Source: Icerya purchasi (lineage: Eukaryota; Arthropoda; Insecta; Hemiptera; Monophlebidae). Taken from it: 64,000 nucleotides of DNA. Positions 45,636-57,825 of this stretch are shown here, piece after piece. The notes under the pieces are model-generated. The model ran no database searches and was not told the DNA's origin. It worked only from the letters and a program-made list of their open reading frames with translations. Within the stretch, counting starts at the first letter, position 1. Every line of letters starts with the position of its first letter. The position numbers and the translations under genes are program-made. The stretch spans positions 504,949,352 through 505,013,351 of the forward strand of contig CM077115.1 in the NCBI GenBank assembly GCA_039619475.1. The letters are read 5' to 3'.

Positions 45636-48558
45636 AGTTAACAAAAAATGCTTGCGGATTATTTATCAGTGAAATATTTGTATGAAACAAGATGACTTTT
45701 AACGCCGATTTCGACGAAGAAAAATAAAATAAGAAATCATTAATTTGTTAACTAAGAAAGAAACAAAGATCATACTGGATCCTGATCTAGATATGAATCA
45801 TTTACTTACCTAGAGGTGAGGCTTCCTTCATATCTTCCGTTTCTTTTAAAATTAAAATTTTACTCGATATATTAATATCTATCATGGCGCGTTCAAAAAT
45901 AAGAAAAATACTATCTAATATTAATTTGTTACTTTTTCAACAGTTTAATGCAAATGTAAGAAATTTAGTATAGGAGAAAATGTTGCTGGACAACAATATG
46001 TGCCACTACATTATAAAATTACTTTTATCATGTAGGTTTTCTTATTTGTTTTAATTAATACTAGCGTCCGTCAGCGAGTTATCAATTTTTACATAGCCGG
46101 AACGTGATAAAAGAAATGTTGAGAAACACTGGTCCGAAGAAATGAACAGGCCATCGCCGGTGATGAGTTAACCTATGCGTTAAAGTTGCAAAGAAGTTAC
46201 CTGATTTTTTTTGAGTTATGAGTTGGCGCGTCTCCCTTAATTACCTTTGATATTTAGTTACATCAATTCCGCTTGGAGTGTTTTCAGTTTCTTCTCCTGC
46301 GTTTATTATATATGCAATAAATAAAAATAAATAAAGCAGCGAACTACGTTTACTGAAGTGGGTGCTGTGCATAAATTTTTATTTGCAAAATGCTTAATCA
46401 TCGCCGTCTAGATATAGCAATTTTCTATTTTGAGTTCGTGGTTTTCAATCAGTTTTGCGATACACATATTATAATAAAAATAAAATGCTCGCTGTTTGTC
46501 TCTTTACCTGCCTGTATTTCTTTGCTAGCCGATTTAATACAGCCTGGGTAGATCTGTCAGAATTTGGAACGATACACGGATTTCAAGAACCGGGCACCTC
46601 CGATAGCTGGTGAGCATTACTTAGTTACAAAATTTCTGCGACCTCACTTTCGCATAAAATGAAAGAAAAATATTCTGAAAAAATATTTCTTTTCAGCAAC
46701 TTTTTGTGCAACTGCGAATTTTAAAATAAATTAAAAAAAAAAAAAAAGGGAAACATATTTATTTCAAAAATTCATCTCGCGAGGAACACAAATTCCCTGT
46801 TTCTCATCTACCGATTTCAAAAAAAGGGCGTTATGACGTCACGTACGTTTTTTTCTCCAAAAAATATTAGTTTCCGTTTAACTTTTGACTATTTAGACTG
46901 ATTTTAATGATTCTTCTTCGTTTATTCGAAAGTGTACAGAGGCCAGTGGTAGTCCCATATAAGTGTATCGAGAAGTGCATTGATGAACCGGATACTCAGT
47001 GTAGTCATTAAAATAAACCTTAGAGAAATTGGGTATTTTTAGAGAAATTTTTATCATAATAACGAACGGCACTGCGGTTAAATATTATTGTTATTTACAG
47101 TGGAAATTGAAAAAAAAAAAAAAAAAGCTAATTTTTAATATAGCCAGAAAAAAATTAATGTATATTATCGATGTTAACTGCCGCGGATAAATCATAAATA
47201 TTCGAATAAAGAAAACGAATTTGAAATTGCTCTAATACCATTTAATGATGTAAATCTTACGTGGTGTAATAACTTTTAAATTCGGAAGTGTATCGATTAG
47301 AGGTGATCGTAACGAGTACCGATGAGTATCGGTGAGTGCTGGGTAATGATTATAATAAATGTTAAGAAGAGGAGTCTCCTATAAGTGACATACTTTAACA
47401 TATCCGGATAAAAATTATTTAAGACATTTTCATTAGAGAATGTAGGGAAAATATAAGCGCTCAAAATTTTTTAAAAGTTAAACGCCATTGACACTTTATT
47501 ATCAACGTTAATTTATACAAATGCGGACTCGAATAATGGTAATGAATTTGAAACCGTCTAAAAGTGCGATTTATAGGCTCATCGCTGACGGGGAATTTGA
47601 ATATTATTACACTCTTTAACTAATACTCAGTTCTTTATATTGTAAGGCAGGTCTATCTTCACTATATCATTTAAATTACACTACAAATTGTAAAATAAAA
47701 TAGGTTTTTCAAAAAAATACTTTCAATCTGAAAATCGAATAAAAATGCGCTAAAAAGTAAAAAAGTAATTACTCGATAAAAATATGATATGAGATACACA
47801 ACTTAAAATTATGATTATTCTTAACAACACTTATTGGAGTCGAATACAATATTAATTGGAAAGCGTATTAAACGACTAATTGGAGACACGAGGGTAATAT
47901 ATTCAGTGTCGTTATTTAATTGTTGAAATTTGAATTTTGTGCCGACTCGAAGAAGTATTGACGTTTAAGAACAATCATGTAATTTTTATATTTTAGTGCG
48001 TTTTTATTAAATTTTTAGAGCGAAGTGTTTGTTTTTTTTTCTTTTTTGTTTGAAAACAATTTTTAAATTAATATGGAATAAATAGACGAGACAGTTTACG
48101 TAAAAAAAATAATGTAATGATAAAATACAAAAGTACATAACATTAGCGCGCGCTTGGTTAATAATTATAAATAATACATTATTATATACATGTATATTGT
48201 GTAACATGTTAGAGATATAGTAATGATCATTAAAAAATTAAGTAATGATGAAAATGAAAATGAAAATGGAAAAAGAATAATCGAGTAAGAAAATGATGGA
48301 AGCGGACGATATGTTTTGAAAAAAATTAAATTCTTTCGGAAGAATTATAGACTAAAACATGTAGTATGTATTCGTTTTGTGTTTGTGTTTGTGTTTGTGT
48401 TTGAGGTTCTAACGGTTCATACAGTAGTGTTTATTTTTTGAATGCTATTTAAATCTAAAAAAAAAAAAAACAAAAAACAAAAAAACTAAGTAATAAAAAT
48501 TTATAAATAATTTTTTTTTTTTTAATAATACTTCCTTAGCGAATGAGTTGCTGTGCTA
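45636..48558. other. AT-rich interval downstream of the noggin-like gene
   Basis: No gene recognised. A short stem at about 47317-47332 (ACCGAT-GAGT-ATCGGT) and a GTTTGTGTTTGT repeat near 48378-48402 are present. The 3' UTR and poly-A site of the noggin-like gene should lie in the last part, just below 48559, but cannot be placed with certainty. Confidence 0.45.
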
Positions 48559-48778
48559 TTAGGTGGTGGATTTGCATGAACAAACACAGTCTTCTGGCAC
48601 TGGGTAGGGTACTTTAATCCACATGCACCGGTATTTCTTACGTTTTTTCTGAGGATTGGTATTATTGTTATTGACGCCGTTGACGGTATTGTTAGCAGAC
48701 GATGGCACGTGTTCTACGATGTTACTTAAATTCGTTTCATTTTTCCGTTTCTTACCTCGCCGCATTGATTTACGCAGT
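48559..48778 (-). CDS. noggin-like protein, terminal exon
   Basis: A splice acceptor (pyrimidine tract then TTTTTGCAG at 48784-48779) precedes this exon. Its first base completes the Arg codon begun by AG at the end of the upstream exon. The exon encodes a basic stretch (RLRKSMRRGKKRKN), an Asn/Ser/Val-rich linker with possible N-glycosylation sites (NET, NNT), another basic cluster (KKRKKYR) and the diagnostic end CMWIKVPYPVPEDCVCSCKS TT then stop. Vertebrate noggins end CGWIPIQYPIISECKCSC. The four last cysteines of the cystine knot match in spacing. Confidence 0.88.
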
Positions 48779-51700
48779 CTGCAAAAATAAAAAAGTAAAT
48801 ACTTAATAAAGAAATTTTTTATTTGCCTTTTTTTTTTTCTTCTGTTAAAGAAAGTATAATTATACGGAGCGATACAATTTTTTTTTAACCGCCACGAAAT
48901 GTACTCCATATTACATGCAAAGAGCAAAACGTCAAAATTATCATCATTCAAGGGGATCGGAAAAAACTGCACCATCGGTTTTCTAAACTGATGAATAAAA
49001 TTTCCGAGCTCATTTCGCTATTTTTTTTCTCGTAAGTATTGTTTTAGAACCCTAGGCCAATCAGATATACCGGTTGCAAACCCGAAATTCGAAACCTCCA
49101 CTGTTATCATCGATATTGGTAACAATTTTATAATCGCTGTCCCAATTATTAAAAAGGGAAACCAAAAAATGCAGCCTCTTCAAAATTATTTTCGAAATGA
49201 CGAAAAGACAAAGCGAAGCTTTCGGAGTATTGTTTAGCAGGCAAACGTTAAGGAGGTGCCGGTTTTATCGAGGTGTAAAATGAAATTGTTCGCGGATCTA
49301 CCTAATCCGAAATAACTGACCAACGCAGTCTCATTACTCGTGTGTCTGACCGAAAATGAACGTTTGGCTAAAGCTGAAGGTTATCCGAATTTTAAATATT
49401 TGGTCAGATTTAATTTTTTCATAAGTAATTTTGCATATTCAGAATTTAGTTTTTTCATTAAACGGCAAATTGAAAAAAGGCCCAAAAAATAAATAAATTT
49501 TAATAGCTCTACACATTAAATATACCACTTCGATAATTCAAGCAGAGTTCACTTGTAAGCAGAAAAATCGAAGTAAAGTTTAAAAAGGAAAATTTCCTTG
49601 TTACACGCTTGAGAAAATGTCGAAGAAAAGGAAATTTACATAAAACTTATCTTCCATCCCTTACGTGTCTGGACTTTTAACAACTCGAAAACGTATTGCT
49701 GCGACTGCAAACAACCCCGTTTATAGATCTCCAAGGAAGGTTGCCTAGATCCTCCTTTCTTTCTCCACCACAACAAGTACTCACTGGAGATTTATTGTGA
49801 AACAGTCAGGGTTACCTTTGAATCTTTTTTTTTACCGGGTTCGATTTTTGGCAGAAAATTCACGAAAAGTACTATTCTCATTTGTAGAATAGAACATACG
49901 TTTTTTTTTCTTTCTTTTTGATTACTGTTTCGCAAGATTAATACGCTATTTGAAGTTTTATCAAAAAAAAAAAAAATTTAGGAAACTACAGAACCTTTGA
50001 AAAGCGTTAACTAACTTAGTAGCATGTTACTGTCGATATCGTAGCAAAGTTATTTTTTTCCAAACTCGATTTGGAAAAATTACGTCGAGCTTCTGTTCAA
50101 TGATACAAGGAGTACTACTGCTCCAAAAGAGTATCTCGAATTCAGCGATGAAGGACCATCAATCACGCAAGAAGAAGTACGATATGCAATCATGAGGCAG
50201 AAGAATGGTAGAGCAGTTGGGCCAGATAACGTACACGCTGAAATGCTAAAAATTATAGCTGAATATAGCGAAAAAGGGCTGCTGAAAATGACTAGGGCCT
50301 TTAATCAAATCTACACCTCCGGCTGTCTACCTGAAGAATGGGTCAAATCAACATTTGTACCAATCGAAAAAAAGAGTAATACTAATTGCTGTGATGAATA
50401 TCGTTTAATTAGCTTGATGTCCCACGCCTTAAAAATCTTTCTTCGCGTTATACATATAAGAATTTATAAGCGCTGCGAGGAACAATTGAGCAATACCCAG
50501 TTCGGCTTCAGAAACGGTTTTGGCACCCGCGAGGCCTTGTTTGCAATTTGAATACTAACTCAACGCTGTCGTGACATGAATGTTGATGTTTACGCATGCG
50601 CCATCGATTATCAAAAAGCATTTGACTGCGTAAACCACGAAAAACTGTTCGAAATTTTGAAAAGTATTCCTATTGATAGGAATGATCTGAGAATAATAAG
50701 TCACCTATACTGGAATCAAACTGCCGAAATTCGCATTGAAAATACCATGTCAGAGGAAGTAGTGATCCAAAAAGGAGTGCGTCAGGGCTGTGTCATGTCT
50801 CCCTTACTCTTCAACGTATGTGCGGAGGCAATATTTCAAGAAGCACTAAACGATAATATGGGAAATCTTAAAGTAAATGGAGTCACGCTGAATGATCTAC
50901 GATATGCGGATGACAGTTTAATTCTTGCCTCTAGCGAGAAAGAACTACAACGGATGTTGAATAAAATTGTTGATAAAAGCCAAAGTTACGGATTAAAAGT
51001 GAACATCTCCAAAACAAAAGTGATTGTTTTTTCAAAAATCAAAAACCAAATCAGATGCAAAATCAAGATAAAGTGAGAAACGATTGAACAAGTTCAGTGC
51101 ATTAAATACCTAGGAAGTATACTAGAGGAAAACTGTACATCAACTCCGGAAATACGCAGCAGGATTGAGCAAGCTAGAAGAGCTCTCACCAAAATGAAAA
51201 GCTTATTCACCCATCAAGACCTGAGGCTCGAACTTCGAATCAGACTGCTAAGGTGTTACACATCTTCTCTATTTTGCTTTATGGTTGCGAGAGCTGGACC
51301 CTGAATACATCATTGGAAAAAAAGTTTACCGCATTTGAAATGTACTGTTATCGGCGTATTCTGAAAATATCATGGGTGAAAAAAATTACTAATATCGAGG
51401 TACTTCAAAGAACGGGAAAGACCCTTGAATTAATGCTTACCATCAAGAAACGGAAGCTACAGTACCTCGGACACATCATACGAGGCCCCAAATACGAAAT
51501 TCTGAAGGTCATTTTGGAAGGAAAGATAAATGGGAAGAGATCGAGAGGAAGACGACAAAATTCATGGATGGACAATCTTATCAACTGGTTCGACTGCCCT
51601 TCTATACAACTCCTCCGATCGGCCATTGTAAAAGAAAATTTTCAATCGTGGAATGCCAACCTTCAATTTGGAGACGGCGGATAAAGAAGAGAAGAACGTT

Positions 51701-54700
51701 TTTTCAGATGTAGGAATGCGCTTCATTCCGTAAGTTGTAACACTTAATTGGGGGCACGCACATTTAACGTTTTTCTTTGGGCATTCATTGTACCTTTGTT
51801 TTCTATTTAACCAATTATCCACAATAGTTGTTTTTTCGATCGTTCCATTTTTCTAAACGAAATTGCAATGCCGAGATTACCTTTTATACATTTAGCTATA
51901 CTACAATGAGGAGTCTGTTTTCATTAACAGTTTCCGATTCATTCGATTACGGATTTATCGCCACAGCGCGCCATAGGATAAAATTTGTACTTCTGAATCA
52001 TTTGAAAAAAAAACAACAAATTTCTTTTTCTTTTTTTATGTGACTGTAGGTTTTCCAGACGGTGCGTTAAAACACGGGTACAAGACTTACTCTTACATTT
52101 ATGACACTTGTCACTTAGATAATATATATATAATGTAAGGTTCCGAAAGTGGTTTCGTCGTTCGCTACTTTTCCCTAAAAAATATCATTCTACATTTATT
52201 TCTTTGTTAAACTTTTGCTTAGTGTTGCTGTTGGTAGTTAAATGTAAAGCGGGAAGCACATTTCTAGGTTCTCATAACTGGCTTTGACTTAATCACTTGA
52301 ATGTATCATACTCGGAAATTAGATTCTGAGGCGGTGAGAGATGGAAAGAACAAAGGATTGAAGGGAATTATTGTTGAAGATGAGAAGGAAACGATAAAGG
52401 ACGAAAGCTTAAAAATCGCGCTCAGATTAACGCATTTTTTCTTAAATAAGTTTAGTTTTTTTTTTCGTTTTTTTTTTTTTTTTTGTAATGGCCCGGACTG
52501 TTATTTAGCCATCCGTCGTGTTCTAGAAATTAAACCACCATTTTCGATATCGTAAAAGGTAAATGAGGGAAATTACCGTCATTAAGAAACCCCGAAAAAG
52601 GACCCGGAAGAATTTTACGATTATTCACGTATTAATCAAAATCACAAACAAAAAATTTTTTTGAAATCTATGTATAGCGCAACTGCATTGTTAATTACAT
52701 ACTCTATAGAAAAAAATATTTCTGAATGTCAGCTTTGCCAAGGAACAACGAAGCAAACAGGGATTTTCAAACACTATTTGAGTTCGTCAATTTTTAAATC
52801 AAAAACGGAAAAGAAAAAAATCAAAAACTTCCGATCTTTGACCAAATATCGTTTATTAACGGAGGTAAATACTATATATGTATACATTATTTATTTACAA
52901 TATATGTATGTATGTGTGCGCGCCGTGGAGGCGGATCTCTGTGACATGTTTGCTCGTGAATAAATAAGTATCTTACTTTTATGTATTTGGCACAATAGAT
53001 CACAGTTGGGAAAGAGGTAAAATGTGAAATAGACATTAAAGGGCAACAACAAACAAAAGGACAAAACAAATTGTCACTGTTTTTACTTGAAGCGTTAACA
53101 TTTGAATTTTAAAAATTCGAGGAAATTCCGATCATACGATTATTTCTTGTTTTCCGTTGCCATTTCGAGAAAAAAGAATCCTTCAACATGCTTTGGCGTC
53201 AACAATAGCTAGTTCATTATGTGTATGTTAATTCGCTGCTTTGTTGACTGTCCCGACGCGAACTAGTTCGTCGGGAATTCCGTTAAGCGATAAAACGTTA
53301 TTTTTTTTTTTAGACTCTTCATAATGAACTGTTCCATTCTTTTCGCTTAGCACTTATTCGACCGCCATTGAAATACAAGTCTTTCCACAACTTCTTAAAA
53401 ACGGACTTGTGAGTTACAGAATTCCTGAAACGTTTTCAATTTTAGAGGCCAAATTGCCTGTTTCGGATTTTACATTATTTTCTCTTAGTTTTATATTTGT
53501 GCTCCGAGCGTTTAATCTATGGGGCTTGCTTCTTCCGATGGTCATTAGGGAGCTTATTGTATACAGTTTTTCACCGCGAAAGATTAATGATTGAATTGTT
53601 TTTTCTGCATTTACCTTCCGCAGATTAGCTCGATTATCTTATTATTAATATAAATCCGGTTTCACGTATCCAAGTCGAGCTCCCTTCTTAGCGCCTAGAA
53701 AATTAAGATCTACCGAATGTGTAATACTTCGATATTCCTTTTTTAATCGGAGAAATAACTTTTTTCCAAGTGTTGAAAATTTGCTCATCAGTAAAGCAAC
53801 CACAAAGGCAGAAATTCACTGTAGATTAAAAAAGTAATTTTTTCTTCTTTCTTTTTTTGGCGCGTCAACTCAGGGGACATTTACGCAAAGAACTAGCAGA
53901 ATGATGAAACGTAAGAAGTGACAGGTTATATCAGGAAGCGATTAGAGATAGAAGAAATGAAGGCAGACAACACAGGAACAACAGAAGGAGATGGAAGAGC
54001 AAGAATGTAGTGGGCTCAGTGAGGGGTCGGGGAGGCCAAGGACAAGATAATTGGAATAAAGGACTGTGCGTTTCGAGGAAATACCAGAGCACTCGAATAA
54101 TAGAACGTGATTTGCATTACAGGTCAAATTTAACACAGGAGGATGAAAGGTACACAGAGGAGACTGAACAATATCAAAACGAAAGAGAGAAGCAGGAAGC
54201 AAACTATAATTAAAACGAAGACGAAGTATGGAAGAAATACTAGTAACAGAACGGCTGATGCAGCGAAAATTATTAGACCAGGAAAAGGGAAGTGAAGGGG
54301 GCTGTAGGGTAAAAGGAGTTAGTGTTGGAGAAAAGAGAGATGGATAGAGATCAGTCGAAAGGTCACGGTGAGAACGATGAGACAGAGGGCAAAGACTTCG
54401 GGAGGGAAATCGTCAATGAAACGACTATTTACTGCAGCTAAGCGTGCAAAACAGTTGGCAAGATCGTTATCGGCGATGTCGCAGTGGCGCGAAATCCAAA
54501 AAGCAAGTCAGTTAGGATAGAACAATTTATAAATTTATAAATTAATATAAAGAATAATAGGATCCGACAAGGGTTTAGGGGAGGGCGACGAGAGGGCTAA
54601 TAAAACGCTTTTCGAGTCGGAGCATCGGAGGAATTTCGATAAACTGTATGTTGAGGATATAAAAAGCACCGCACGTAAAATATCCATGGACTCGGCTAAA

Positions 54701-57700
54701 AAGATAGAAGAAAAGGAAGGGAGTTTTGAAAGGACTCAGAACAGTTAATATCAGAAAGAATAATAGCGGCTCCGACACCTGAAGTAAATTTTGAGCAGGT
54801 TCGTAAAAATTGTGCTATGCGCTGGAAATAGTGAGGATACAGTTTGGTTAAATTCGTTATGTATTGCAGGAAGTAGAAGAGATTTAATGTTGGAAGGTAC
54901 AGAGAATAGCTTAGGAGAATATGACAGTTCTAAGAAGTTATAAGTGAAGTATGGAGATTTGTTATAAGCGAGGATGAAGTGAGAAAATAGGACAAGTCGA
55001 GATGCGAGAAAGAACGGGAATTTTTCGTTGGGAGAAACGCCAATTGTCTAGAAATATTGATAGGAATTGATGAGTTTTGAAGAAGGGATATGAAGACTTT
55101 TAATCATAAATATTTCATCAAAATGAAGTCTTCGAAATAAATAAAGAAAGGAAGCCAGTTTCGGTCAGAAGAGCTGTGAAGAGGAATTCAAAGCACCGAT
55201 TCAGAGGCAAAAACGAGAGTTTTGAATGCGATCAAGTTTGGTAAGGAGGGATTTGGGAGTACTGGCATAAAGAAAAGAACAATAGTTAAATTTAGAAAGA
55301 GAAATGGATCTATAAAACGAAGAGAAGAATATCGGATCGCCACCCCATTTTCGGGAAAATAATATTCTTGAAAAATTCAATCTCTTGTGAACAGATGTAC
55401 ATAGTTGATATGATCGTCGAAAGAATTATAGATTGACAAAACGGTTTTAAGGCTAACTGAGAGAGGTTCTTGAGGACAAGGAGCGGGATGCCGTCTATAA
55501 CCGAGGCTAGAATTAGAAGAACTGGTCAAGGAATCGTATAGTTCATTATGAAGCGAGAAGAGAAAAAGTGTGAAGGAGTTGTAATAGGTAGGGAAGGAGT
55601 CTACGATTCCTCGGGGGATGGTACATAGGAAGGAGTAATTGAATCAAGAAAAGTAGTGAGCTTCCCGAGAAGGAAGGTTGTAATATGAAGGACGTTCGGA
55701 GCTTTTAGCCATCTTCCAAAAATGGGAAGTTGAGGTAGATCTAGAAAACGATGAACAATAATTTCTTCATGAATTTCTTTCGGACGTTTTGAGGATAAAT
55801 TTAGCCTTGGCATTTTTATGGGCCATGAAGTTCGTAAAGGAGGAACAAGCCCGGAAGAGTTGAAATGAGGAAACGCTGTCCTTGTAGCCATTCGTGCGAT
55901 CATTATTTAACCAAAGTGAGGAAGTCACGATAGGTTTTTTTTTTTTTTTTTTTTTTTTCGGATATCGGGAGCAGAAGAAATGGAATCGGAAAAAGTGTTA
56001 TATTGTTGAATAAGATCAGCGTGAGAATGTATGTAAAGAACAGATAAGTCGATGTTTGAACGGAATTTATCTCAGTCAACCTTATTTAGCGACCATTTAG
56101 GTGCATGAGCAGGTCTGGAATATTCAGGAGGAGGAGGCGGAGAAGTTGTTGAAAGGAGAAAACAATGGGAACATGATCATTGCCGAAGGTACTGTCCAAA
56201 GTTCTTCAATGACAGCTGAGATTAAAGTGGAGAGAAGTAAAGGACAGATCAACCGAGCTGCATGAATGAGCGCTTTCATAGAGAGTAGGTGAGTTCTCAT
56301 TGAGAAGGATAAAAATGTTGAGAATAAAGTTTTCAAGAACAAGACTGTTTCTGTTGTGACGCGCAGGACCCTATGGAGGGGAGTTAGCTTTCCAGTCATC
56401 CCCGATAAAGAAAGGAAGAGAGTGAGTATAAGTCAAATAGTAAGAATGGGAAACTATTAAGATCAAAATTGGGAGGCATGTAAATAGAATTTATATGAAT
56501 AGGCTGAAAATATATATTTGGAATTAAAATATGAACTGGGTAATTTAGTAATTGGTCAGCGGTCAAATGACGTTTAGTGTTAGGCTAGAAGTGAAAAAAA
56601 AAACAAAAAAAAAAACTTATTAGTCGAATTGTTAATTTATCACCTTGGGTATTATTGATTAGTTCTGCATAACGTCGAGATTTAAAAAAAGAAATTGTAT
56701 ACGCCAGCAGTTCAAATAAGGCCACTCGTAAATATTTTTATTAGAACGTACGGTATGTCAAGTTTCTTCTTTTGTTTGAATGCTAAACGTTGTGACTGAT
56801 TTAAAAATTTGAAAAATGATCTTCAAAAAGCTGGAAATAATTCAAAATTGAGAACAGTCAAATAATAAACCGAGAGGAAAGAATGAATGTGCCAATGAAC
56901 TAAAGAGTACAAGGAACAGACGGGGAAGGTTCATTGAACAAGGGGCACAGTGGAGGTTGGTAAGGGATTGTCAGGGGGCTAAGCCTAATTTGTTGACAAA
57001 AATAATAAAAAAAATTATAACAATAAACTTACGAGAATAAATATAAATGACACTAGAAATATTTTTTGAGAGGAATATCCCTTATCTATGGTGTCATCAT
57101 CATCATCATCATGGTTGCTTCTCCTCAGTCAGGAGATTGCATACATTCATATTATTCGTTCCCTGGAGAAAGTTATTATCTTCTGTAGGTTTTTGCGCGG
57201 CTGATTTATTGGTAGGTTCGTTGTTGTTAATTCTAACCGTCTTCTTCCTCTTACTGATTTTTCAGGAATTTTCCCTTGTATCGCTATCATGAAAATTCCA
57301 TTTTCTCAGATTTTATGAATTAGGTATTTCAGTTTTCGATCTTTGATATCTTCCAGCAGTGTTCTCTTTTGTTCTACTACTTTTGTCAGTGCAGCGGTAT
57401 TTGTTGTATGTGTGGTCCACGATATCTTCATCAGCCGTCTGTAACACCACATTTCCAAAGCGGCTATCTTCCTTTTGCAGTCTGCTCTCATTGTCCATGT
57501 TTAGCAGGCGTATTTTAATACGTTCCAGACATAACATTTCATTATTCTTTTCCGCAAACTTAGGCTCGTGCTTTGATTTCCGAGCACCTTGTACAAATTA
57601 TTAAACGCTGTTTTCGCCATACCAATCCGCGTTCTTATTTCTTTACGATCTCTTCCGTCTGAATTTATCATCACTCCCAAGTACCTGAATTGGTCTACAT

Positions 57701-57768
57701 TTTCTATTTCTTGGTTGCCGATTTTTATAGTAGTTTTGTTCCCATATCTTTGGTGTCAGAAAAAAATA

Positions 57769-57825
<57 letters not shown>

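Noticed and set aside
47300..47345. Possible hAT-type end (GTAACGAGTACCGATGAGTATCGGT)
   Set aside because: Only one short end-like stretch; no partner end or target duplication found.
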